Assembly (NCBI GenBank): GCA_001303225.1
Contig: LJNI01000074.1
Coordinates: 1-10,757 of the forward strand
Direction: 5' to 3'
DNA: 10,757 bases
Source of the DNA: a candidate division TA06 bacterium DG_78
GTDB taxonomy: Bacteria; Hydrothermota; Tepidihabitantia; SM23-42
This document shows, one piece after another, positions 1 through 6,900 of this stretch (positions within the stretch are counted from its first letter, which is position 1; the number at the start of each line of letters is the position of its first letter). Both the position numbers and the translations under genes were made by a program. The notes under the pieces are model-generated. The model made no database searches, was not told the origin of the DNA, and was given only the letters and a program-made list of their open reading frames with translations.

Positions 1-651
1 GTTTCCATCATTCTCCCACCAAGCAATATCATCGGCAAAATAGGCAGACGCTAAGACATCGACATCACCGTCAGGTTCCATATCAATGGCATAGACAGAC
101 CGAGCGCCATCAAAATTACCCTCAATCGTATGTTCAGTAAAATTCTCATTACCATCATTCTCCCACCAGGTAACGTCGTCAGCGATATTAGCTGTTCCCA
201 AGACGTCTATATCATTATCATCATCTAAATCAATAGCAAAAACAGAGATTGCGCCGTCAAAGCTACCTGCAATCGTGTGTTCAGTAAAATTCTCATCGCC
301 GTCATTCTCCCACCAGGTAATATCATCGGCAGTACTTGCTGCTCCTAAAACATCTATATCACCATCGGGTTCCACATCAATGGCAAAGACAGAATTGGCG
401 CCGTCAAAGCTACCTGCAATCGTGTGTTCAGTAAAATTCTCATCGCCATCATTCTCCCACCAGGTAATATCATCGGCATTGCTTGCTGCTCCTAAGACAT
501 CTATATCACCATCGTCATCCAGGTCGATAGCAAAGACAGAATAGGGGAAGTCGAAGGTTCCACTGATAATGTGTTCAGTCCAGTTGATCTGGCTGAACAA
601 GAGTGCTGGTACGACCAGCAATACTAGAATTAATAAAACGTTATGTCTCAT
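1..651 (-). CDS. Secreted VCBS/FG-GAP-like repeat protein, 5' part only
   Basis: The frame is open from an ATG at 649-651 to the window edge, 217 codons in, so the C-terminus is missing. Residues 1-20 are a typical signal peptide (short basic start, hydrophobic core, ending ALLFS before QINW), so the protein should be exported. The rest is a 49-residue repeat, about four copies, each carrying an acidic D-x-D-x-D-G-D-x-D loop (for example IDLDDDGDIDVL at 42-53) followed by a DDITWWENDGD-type strand and FTEHTI. This is the calcium-binding loop pattern of VCBS/FG-GAP beta-propeller blades. Such proteins are usually surface or secreted adhesive or structural proteins; no catalytic domain is visible in this part. 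A good Shine-Dalgarno (AAGGAGG) lies 8 nt upstream, and a strong promoter lies about 165 nt upstream. Any C-terminal sorting domain would be outside the window. Family call is firm; substrate and function are unknown. Confidence 0.9.
   Translation of the reverse strand, partial: MRHNVLLILVLLVVPALLFSQINWTEHIISGTFDFPYSVFAIDLDDDGDIDVLGAASNADDITWWENDGDENFTEHTIAGSFDGANSVFAIDVEPDGDIDVLGAASTADDITWWENDGDENFTEHTIAGSFDGAISVFAIDLDDDNDIDVLGTANIADDVTWWENDGNENFTEHTIEGNFDGARSVYAIDMEPDGDVDVLASAYFADDIAWWENDGN
11..598 (-). repeat. Four 147-bp tandem coding repeats
   Basis: The word ttctcccacc recurs at 11, 158, 305 and 452, exactly 147 bp apart, giving copies 11-157, 158-304, 305-451 and 452-598. Each encodes one 49-residue propeller-like unit of the secreted protein. 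The copies are not uniform: about 65 bp around 252-316 and 399-463 are nearly identical, while other parts have diverged. The copy at 452-598 is the most diverged at its signal-peptide end. Confidence 0.93.
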
Positions 652-658
652 GGCTATA

Positions 659-667
659 ACCTCCTTG
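659..667 (-). promoter_or_regulatory. Ribosome binding site of the VCBS-like gene
   Basis: On the minus strand AAGGAGGTT precedes the ATG at 649-651, with 8 nt between AAGGAGG and the start codon. It fixes the start of the secreted repeat protein. Confidence 0.8.
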
Positions 668-721
668 TTAGTGTTTGAAGATTGCATGTAGTTCCCCGCC
701 ATGTTTACACCATATACAGAA

Positions 722-782
722 ATGTAAGACATGGCGTACCACCATGCCCTTACTCCTCAGTACCCCTTACATAGTTTTTTTT
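722..782. promoter_or_regulatory. Hairpin with alternative pairings and T8 run in the 5' leader
   Basis: GTAAG (724-728) and CATGG (730-734) can pair with CCATG (742-746) and CTTAC (749-753), a two-part stem with a 7-nt loop. Alternatively ATGTAAG (722-728) can pair with CTTACAT (766-772), which is followed by eight T at 775-782 on the plus strand. On the minus strand this lies in the untranslated leader of the VCBS-like gene; on the plus strand it resembles a terminator for antisense RNA. Which, if either, is used cannot be told from sequence. Confidence 0.35.
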
Positions 783-794
783 ATCGAGATGCAT
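750..794 (-). other. Possible 14-residue leader ORF
   Basis: An ATG at 792-794 begins the short frame MHLDKKNYVRGTEE, ending in TAA at 750-752. It lies about 23 nt below the predicted transcription start and has AAAGGTGG just before it, though that site is very close to the ATG. Its stop codon falls inside the hairpin at 724-753, an arrangement seen in some translation-coupled leaders. The same frame is also the end of the decayed glycosyltransferase-like frame further upstream, so it may be only a remnant. Low confidence. Confidence 0.2.
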
Positions 795-823
795 CACCAC
801 CTTTCTTCTGTCAGTAATCAAAA

Positions 824-851
824 AGTATAACAGGAAAAACACGATTGTCAA
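824..851 (-). promoter_or_regulatory. Sigma-70-type promoter of the VCBS-like gene
   Basis: Minus strand: TTGACA at 846-851, 16 bp spacer, TATACT at 824-829. The expected start of transcription is near 817, leaving about 165 nt of leader before the ATG at 651. The match is nearly perfect and in the right place and orientation, although it overlaps a frame that encodes a hydrophobic segment. Confidence 0.7.
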
Positions 852-857
852 TACAGT

Positions 858-1046
858 AATGAATGAACCGATTTTGATAATCGAAACCGCTCAATCATGA
901 TGGTAGAGGGCATCTATGATTGGAAAGTAGAACAGAGGGTAGTTACCCTTGAGTTGAAACAGATAGAGCAATCTAAGTATTAAAGCAAGGGCAAATATAA
1001 TCGACTGCCACACCAAAAATTTTATCGAGGGTTTGAAAAAAGTCAA
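858..1046 (-). pseudogene. Decayed N-terminus of a GT39-like membrane glycosyltransferase
   Basis: On the minus strand one frame stays open from 1088 to 750 except for a TGA at 891-893. From the GTG at 1011-1013 it reads as a hydrophobic helix, then RLLYLFQL, then a lumenal-type loop with IIDALYHHD just before the TGA. From memory, this pattern is the start of glycosyltransferase-39/PMT_2-type multi-spanning proteins, where the Asp is followed by Trp-Ala and an I-x-x-G stretch. Here the codon after the Asp is TGA, one base from TGG, and the next residues are AVSIIKIGSFI. The usual acidic/Arg-Pro-Leu-Tyr-Pro part is not recognisable after that, and several hundred residues are missing, so the gene is broken and mostly deleted. 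A promoter-like sequence ends 5 nt before the GTG. The downstream frame (857-750) encodes another hydrophobic run and a basic tail of uncertain origin. Confidence 0.55.
1019..1046 (-). promoter_or_regulatory. Promoter-like site before the decayed GT39 frame
   Basis: Minus strand: TTGACT at 1041-1046, 16 bp spacer, TAAAAT at 1019-1024. Transcription would begin about 1013-1012, at the GTG of the broken glycosyltransferase frame. It may be the relict promoter of that gene and could add transcription to the VCBS-like gene. Confidence 0.45.
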
Positions 1047-1068
1047 CGGAACTTTTATTGTAAATGTG

Positions 1069-1686
1069 TTATGTGCTGTCCTTTTGAGTCAAAAGATCGG
1101 GTAATTGATCGATTTGCTTCAATTGTGTTAAATGACAGATGGACTTCAAAGTATCGAACACTCCAATACCTCTAATCGCGACACTCTCAAAGTATGTGTA
1201 ACCACCTTTGTTTAGACGGAATTGAAGGTCACTAATCGGTAATATATTAGGAAGATCACGCTTATTATACTGAATAACCATTGGAATATCCTCAAGATGT
1301 AAATTGTAATCTGCTAAATTATCTTTAAGATTGTTATAACTCTCAATATTGTCATCGAGACGTTCTTCTTGTGAATCAATTACAAAAACGAGACCATCAA
1401 CATTTTTAAGAACGAGTTTTCGTGAAGCATTATAGTATATTTGCCCTGGGACTGTATATAAGTGGTACCGTAATTTCCATCCTTTAATACTACCTAAATC
1501 TACTGGTAGGAAATCAAAGAAGAGAGTCTGATCGAGGTCAGTAGCGAGACTCATAATCTTTCCCTTTCTCTCTGGATTCAATGCCGCATGTATAGAACGT
1601 AGATTAGTTGTCTTACCACCGAGACCAGCACCGTAGTATACAATCTTAAGATTTAACTCAGCATCCACATAATTGAGATTCGACAT
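1069..1686 (-). CDS. MglA-like Ras-family small GTPase
   Basis: This 205-residue protein matches MglA, the bacterial Ras-like GTPase that sets cell polarity and switches motility or secretion machines at the cell pole. Visible motifs: P-loop G19-AGLGG-K25-TT; switch-I side SLATDLDQTLFFDFLP (46-61); TVPGQ at 78-82, with the MglA-typical Thr78 where Ras-like proteins have Asp, and Gln82; NKRD at 141-144 for guanine specificity; SVA at 168-170 as G5. Length and spacing follow Myxococcus MglA from residue 1, which supports the start. One departure: residue 53, the intrinsic arginine finger of MglA, is Gln here. The start ATG touches the TAG stop of the RecJ-like gene with no gap, and GGAAGGA lies in the end of that gene, so translation is probably coupled. 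No MglB (roadblock-type GAP) gene is present in the window. Family is sure; the cellular role is inferred. Confidence 0.93.
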   Translation of the reverse strand: MSNLNYVDAELNLKIVYYGAGLGGKTTNLRSIHAALNPERKGKIMSLATDLDQTLFFDFLPVDLGSIKGWKLRYHLYTVPGQIYYNASRKLVLKNVDGLVFVIDSQEERLDDNIESYNNLKDNLADYNLHLEDIPMVIQYNKRDLPNILPISDLQFRLNKGGYTYFESVAIRGIGVFDTLKSICHLTQLKQIDQLPDLLTQKDST

Positions 1687-3189
1687 CTATCCTTCCTTCC
1701 CTAGCTCGATTACATCAAATGCGTTATCTATTGTATATATACTTGTACCATCTGTCAAGAGAGGAGCTGGATTCCCCTCACCAAATGGTGCCAGTTGAGC
1801 CAAAACACCAATATTAGATCTATTAAGAAACAATTCAGGCATATCACTCGAACCAGCGCAGTTACTCGAGGTATCCCTTCTGTGTTGTTTACTATATGCA
1901 ACTGCCCTATCGACAAATGTATCCAGATTGTCTCGCGACATAGAGAATCCAGCCGCCTTTTTATGACCACCAAAATCGTGAAAAAGTTTGGGAAAACTAT
2001 TCAACATCTCATGGAGATCTGTACACGTACTCCTCAACTCACCAAAGCATTTTTCATCTTTTAAACCAACCACTACAATAGTTTTGCGGAAATAGTCTCT
2101 CAATCGAGATGCAACAGGTCCGAGATAGTGGTGTTTGGAAAATGGAATTACTGACACAACAATGTCTGGAAATGTCTTGGCTGCAGCGAGAGCTTCTTTG
2201 AATAAAAGAGCAATGGTTTGCCTCCTCTCATCATTCACTACCCGTAACTGTTGAATTATATCGAAAACAGTGTGTTCATCAGTACCCAGCAGCATCTCTA
2301 TACCGAGGTTGGGATTCAGATATGCTGCTGATGCAAGAATCGGAATCACTTCTTTAGTTATCAATTTCAACGTAAACATATCTTCTTTTGACCAATATCT
2401 CATCCATGGTTCGTTCATTTTATCAATTATATTCAAACTCCGTGAACAGAAAATTCGATTTTCACTAACCAATGGTACACGATCAGAAATTGAACCAATG
2501 AGAGCAAATAAAAAAAATTCTTTTTTAAGATTGAAAAATTCACTGGGTTGTAGATTGAAAGCTTTTTGATACAGCACTTGAGCAAGCTTAAAAGCTACAC
2601 CAACTCCAGCGAGCTCACGAAAAGGATACTTTGAATCAGACCTTTTGGGATTCACCGCTGGTACAGCAAAATTCACGCGGTTTGTTTCGTGGTGGTCACA
2701 TACGATAAGTTTCATATTTGCTTGTTGCGCATTATGGAAATTTTCTTCACTACTGATTCCAAAATCTACGGTGATAACAAGGTTACATCCCTTCTTTTTG
2801 TAATCATTCAGTACGCTAGGGTTAAGAATATAACCATCATGTTCACGTATAATGGGATATATGTACACCTGATCATCTTTTCGACGACTAAGGTCGATTA
2901 GTGTCTTATACATAATTACTGCCGAGGTGTAGCCATCAGGATCATCGTGGCAATATATGAGCACTCGTTCACCTCTCTGTATCGCTGCAATAATCTCTTT
3001 TGTCGCGACGTCAATATCTGGAATGTCATGGGGATTATATAAATTACTAACATCGGGGAATAAAAACTCCTTTGCTACACTATAGTCTGGGAATCTCTTT
3101 GCAACGATATGTGCCAATTCGAGTGGAACTGAGAAGTCAGAAGCATACCTTTGTGCTAGTATGTCGTTATTGTGATTCAGTGTTTTCAT
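1687..3189 (-). CDS. RecJ-like DHH/DHHA1 single-strand exonuclease
   Basis: About 500 residues with the full RecJ order. Motif I is HDDPDG at 81-86; motif II holds D142 in ITVDFGIS; the DHH signature is D165-H166-H167; AGVGVAFKLAQ is at 194-204; D236 of SISDRVPL is the fourth metal ligand. The DHHA1 domain ends in GGHKKAAG at 407-414, and the RecJ-type OB-fold signature PFGEGNPAP is at 468-476. RecJ degrades single-stranded DNA 5' to 3' with Mn/Mg in recombination and repair; some relatives act on RNA or nanoRNA. The protein is shorter than E. coli RecJ (577), mainly at the C-terminus. Motif I has His where RecJ normally has the first Asp of D-x-D-x-D-G. I chose the ATG at 3187-3189; a GTG at 3226-3228 would add 13 residues but lacks a ribosome site. 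The start overlaps the upstream membrane-protein gene by 23 bp; AGGAGG at 3211-3216 is rather far away (about 21 nt). Confidence 0.88.
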   Translation of the reverse strand: MKTLNHNNDILAQRYASDFSVPLELAHIVAKRFPDYSVAKEFLFPDVSNLYNPHDIPDIDVATKEIIAAIQRGERVLIYCHDDPDGYTSAVIMYKTLIDLSRRKDDQVYIYPIIREHDGYILNPSVLNDYKKKGCNLVITVDFGISSEENFHNAQQANMKLIVCDHHETNRVNFAVPAVNPKRSDSKYPFRELAGVGVAFKLAQVLYQKAFNLQPSEFFNLKKEFFLFALIGSISDRVPLVSENRIFCSRSLNIIDKMNEPWMRYWSKEDMFTLKLITKEVIPILASAAYLNPNLGIEMLLGTDEHTVFDIIQQLRVVNDERRQTIALLFKEALAAAKTFPDIVVSVIPFSKHHYLGPVASRLRDYFRKTIVVVGLKDEKCFGELRSTCTDLHEMLNSFPKLFHDFGGHKKAAGFSMSRDNLDTFVDRAVAYSKQHRRDTSSNCAGSSDMPELFLNRSNIGVLAQLAPFGEGNPAPLLTDGTSIYTIDNAFDVIELGKEG

Positions 3190-3619
3190 GTGCAGTTTCT
3201 TGTTTTCTGACCTCCTGAGATACTTCACTGTTTATATCAATAATTGTGTTCAAATAATTAATAATTTCATCACGTCCTGCGGGTAATAACAAAAATACGC
3301 CCCGGAATTGGTTTAAAAACGTTTTACGTCGAAAAGGACTCAACAGAACACCATTTTTCCCTTCATAGAGTCGTTTAAATTCACATAGTTCCCTCCGCTG
3401 GGTCATGAACATCTTTTTAATTATTACTGCCTTTTCATTAACTTCATAGTGTGTAGGAAAATAATATGGATATAAAGAAAAAAATAGGAATAATAAACCT
3501 AATATACTCCAAAAAATTCCAAAGAATATCAATATGTAAATAAGAAAACTTAAGATAAGAATGAGACTAATTATTGTTTTGATTCGATGATCTTTTGCAG
3601 GATGTACTGACCACTTCAT
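3167..3619 (-). CDS. Small membrane protein with PH-like cytoplasmic domain
   Basis: Not a named family to me. From the ATG at 3617-3619 it has 150 residues: MKWSVHPAKD, two close hydrophobic helices (about 15-34 and 36-52) forming a hairpin, then a soluble part (55-125) of short strands ending in a helix (RDEIINYLN), and a charged, Gln/Glu-rich tail. The helical hairpin plus small beta-rich domain resembles bacterial PH-like (bPH) membrane proteins. The segment NGVLLSPF...QFRGVFLLLP looks like the conserved core of an uncharacterised family. The start is uncertain: no ribosome site precedes this ATG, and the frame extends to a TTG at 3703, also without one. Its end overlaps the RecJ-like gene by 23 bp, so the two are probably translated together. 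It lies downstream of the tRNA with no visible terminator between; a weak site (TTGATA 3760-3765, TATAGG 3739-3744, 15 bp apart) could help transcription. Confidence 0.65.
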   Translation of the reverse strand: MKWSVHPAKDHRIKTIISLILILSFLIYILIFFGIFWSILGLLFLFFSLYPYYFPTHYEVNEKAVIIKKMFMTQRRELCEFKRLYEGKNGVLLSPFRRKTFLNQFRGVFLLLPAGRDEIINYLNTIIDINSEVSQEVRKQETAHENTESQ

Positions 3620-3767
3620 TGGAAAAATTAGACGTCTCTCGTTTTTGGGTATAGCGGCTCGTATCGTCTTGTGGCGTAGTCGTAAGGGTATAAAAATAAC
3701 CAATAACCATAAACATTAAACGATACTAGCTTCAATGACCTATAACAGTTAACCATTTGTATCAAAG

Positions 3768-3841
3768 TGGGCCCGGCCCGACTCGAACGGGCGACCGGCT
3801 GATTATGAGTCAGCTGCTCTAACCAACTGAGCTACAGGCCC
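3768..3841 (-). tRNA. tRNA with CAT anticodon, probably tRNA-Ile2 (lysidine type)
   Basis: The 74-nt sequence folds into a full cloverleaf on the minus strand: acceptor GGGCCTG/CGGGCCC, D-arm GCTC/GAGC with a 9-nt loop, anticodon stem GCTGA/TCAGC with loop CTCATAA, 5-nt variable loop CGGTC, T-arm GCCCG-TTCGAGT-CGGGC, discriminator A73. CCA is not encoded (the next bases are CTT). CAT fits elongator Met or the minor Ile tRNA, whose C34 becomes lysidine through TilS. The acceptor stem has C4-G69 and C5-G68, the pairs reported to favour TilS over Met-tRNA, and the arms resemble Bacillus tRNA-Ile2. I therefore favour Ile2 over Met. It has its own consensus promoter. Confidence 0.95.
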
Positions 3842-3873
3842 CCATATAACGCGAAATTTACCATCATCACGAT

Positions 3874-3901
3874 ATTATATCTAATATCAAAGATTTGTCA
3901 A
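3874..3901 (-). promoter_or_regulatory. Perfect consensus promoter of the tRNA gene
   Basis: Minus strand: TTGACA at 3896-3901, 16 bp spacer, TATAAT at 3874-3879. Transcription should start near 3867, giving a precursor leader of about 26 nt. Because no terminator follows the tRNA, this promoter may also feed the three minus-strand genes downstream. Its -35 box lies only 9 bp past the stop of the kinase gene. Confidence 0.85.
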
Positions 3902-3910
3902 TCACCGCTA

Positions 3911-6900
3911 TTACATCATTTTTTCAATGCTATCGATAGCAGTAAACACTGCTCGGCGATCAAATCGATTGAGATACTTATGCTTATGATATTTATTTTT
4001 TATTTTGCGACTGATACTCATGAGTATTTCAACACACTTTTGGTAGTAGTCTAATGCAAGAAGATGCTCTCTCTTATTTTGAAAAAATCTGCCATATTCA
4101 AAGTACACCTTCCATAAATACTCGGGTGCACTGATTTCTTCGGCACGTTTAACCGTTTCATCTAGTATCTTAACGATTTCAACGTGTGATAAATTACCCA
4201 GGGCAATTTCGTACTTCGCACGCATTAATAATGCATCAATATAGACAGCTTTCATGTGTAAAGCCTTCGCCTGTTTCTCTGCCTTCATGATGCTTTTTAG
4301 ACCCTTTTTATATTTTTTCATTTCATAATACACTCTTGAAATCAAAAGAGAAGAACGTAGAAGATCTTCGTCTGCCTCAGTCTTTTTAGCAATTGCAATC
4401 GCTTTTTTATAAAAATCTAATGCGTCAGTGTAACACTGCATCATAAAATTAATCCAAGATAGCTGAATATAGCATAGACCTTCAATCGGCTCTTTGTTCA
4501 CAACCATAGCAATTCTTAAAGATTTTTCGACATAATTCTTCGCTTTATGTAATTCACCAATTTCTACGAAGAGCGAACCCATATAGAAAAAGGACAACGC
4601 AATCTCTGGTTGATGGTCTATGTCTCGCGCTACTTTGTATGCTTGTTTGTACAATTTAAGAGCCAGCATGTAATCTCCCTGTGCCTGAAATACTGAACCG
4701 AGAAATGACATCGTCTCAGCCTCGACCTCTTCCCAGCCTATAGTCTGAAAAATCTTTAATGCCTGTTCAGAGTACTCTCTCGCCTTTGCATAATCGCACA
4801 ATCCCAAAAAATACTTCCCGAGTTCTAAACACGATGCACCTACTATTGAAGGATTTCCAATCCTTTTTGCAATACCATGCGCCTTCTGGAAACACTCAAA
4901 GGCTTGCGTATGACTACCCTTCTTTCTCAAAATATTACCAACATTCAGTAAGCTGATCGATACACCATACTGGTCACCGATCTTCTCTGATAATTTAACC
5001 GCTCTCTTAAAATAATTAATAGCATTCTTGGTGTCAAATTCATACTGGTAATTTACTGCGATATCATTGAGTACTGTAGTAACACCATACTGATCATTCA
5101 TCGTTTTATAATATCTATGAGCTTTTTTGTAATACGTAATTGATTTTTTGTAATCTCCTTCACCATAATCTGCCCTAACCGACTCAATAGTACCCATGTC
5201 GAGATAGATTCCAGCCTGCAATTGCAGGATTTCTTTCTGTTTTGATCGAAGCGCAGGAATGTGCAGTGAATTTAAATCAAATCCCTGTGCTTTCTTATAG
5301 TGACCTATTTGAATACGCATACTCCGTATTTTAACAATAAGGTATATCTTCAAAAGTTTTTTTATTCTACTCGGTTTCATCTTTTTCAATATGTTAAATG
5401 CCCTCATATAACTCCGTATTGCCCTAGGATACTCACCTCTTCGAGCATAAACATCACTGATACCTAAATAAATCTTTACCCTTCTCTCGATTGTACCAAC
5501 ACTCAATCTCAGCGCCTTACGATAGTGCCTTATTGCATCATCGTAGCAACCGATGAGGACTTCTATCTTCGCTAACTGTTGTAAAACATCGAAATGTACC
5601 TTTGGTCGCTTCCTACCCAACAAATTCAGTACACCATTGTAAAAATGCAATGCTTGTTCATTAGCATACTGCATACTACTCTTCTTAGCTGCCTGGAGAC
5701 CATAAAAAACTCCCTTTTTAACGTCTTGTGCGTTAATAAAGTAATGCGCCAAATCTTCGACAATCCACTTTGTATTTCTCTTATGAAAATGTTCTAAGGC
5801 TTTTCCAATCTGATAATTTAGTTCCATTTTTTTCTGATATGGTAACCGTTTATAGAGTGCATCATGTAGAGTTGCATGATACAAGTGATATTTATTATTC
5901 TCCTCAACTATAACCTGCCTGCTCGTTAAGTCCCACAAAACACGCGACAATTCAGTATCTATTGATCCAGTTAATTGTTTCATTAATTTATAACTAAAAT
6001 CCTTAAGAAGCACTGCAGCAAAATTAACAACTTTCTGGGAAGAACTATCTAAATCTTCCATTCTCTCTAAAACAACATCCTCGATAGTCTCGGGAAGAGC
6101 AATGCTCTTTAAATCTGTCGTTTCTATGTGTTCTCCAATACTCACATTTCTCTTCCGTAACATAGTTCTCATGATTTCTTCAACAAAGAATGGATTTCCA
6201 CCGGTTCTCTTTAAAAGATAGCGCACGAGCTCAGAGGAATTTGATGTAGACGTTACTGTTGAATCTAAAAATGCATAGAGGCTCTTAAATGTAAAAGGCT
6301 TGAGTGCTATGCATTTAAAATAATCCTCCCGCGTTAAGTTGTTCACCATATTTTTAAGTAATACATTGTTTTTTATATCATCAGCTCGGCACGTTGTACA
6401 AATCAAAATATTCTTGCCACCAATATTACGACCAATATATTCTAAACATTGAATACTCAAATCATCAGCCCAGTGTAGGTCTTCGATCAACACAACAACT
6501 CCTCCCAACAATGACGCGGCATAACCCAGTAACTGTGATACTGCTTCAAAATTTCTTAGTTTCTCCTGCTGAGGTCCTAACGTTGCCAATTGAGGTAAAC
6601 TTTTCCTTTTGTGGCCATTAATTAAATCTGGAAATATCTTAAAGAGTACGGCAAGCGCGAGTCTAAGTTTGGGGGAACGATACAATCCTGATCTATCTCC
6701 AATATAATTGAGTACTCCGCTACAAATATCGTAAAAGGGAGTTAAGGGACCAATTGTACCTCGATGTGTCTGACCAATAAAACTATGGCTCCGCTGTAGC
6801 TGCGTAAAAACCTTGAATTCCTTCAATAGTCTACTCTTCCCAATACCTGCGTCTCCAGTCAGCAAAACAATCTTTCCTTCACCATGCTGTGCTCTTTCGT

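Noticed and set aside
275..544. 89-residue plus-strand open frame over the repeats
   Set aside because: It is the antisense shadow of the 147-bp repeats; the minus strand carries the signal peptide, calcium loops and ribosome site.
11..598. Evenly spaced repeats as a CRISPR array
   Set aside because: The period is 147 bp and the whole unit is coding, with no short repeat plus unique spacer pattern.
891..893. TGA read as Trp (altered genetic code)
   Set aside because: All seven complete genes end in TAA or TAG, which is suggestive, but they contain no in-frame TGA, their Trp codons are TGG, and reading through this TGA does not restore a full glycosyltransferase.
897..983. 28-codon plus-strand frame starting ATGATG
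   Set aside because: No ribosome site or promoter, and it lies antisense to the glycosyltransferase-like remnant, which explains the open frame better.
1755..1973. Other short frames inside the RecJ-like, kinase, DUF4438 and LVIVD genes
   Set aside because: They are in other frames of well-supported genes and have no ribosome site, family match or conserved motif.
3739..3765. Separate promoter for the PH-like/RecJ/MglA block
   Set aside because: TTGATA and TATAGG are weak and only 15 bp apart; read-through from the tRNA promoter is an equal explanation, so it is not listed as a feature.
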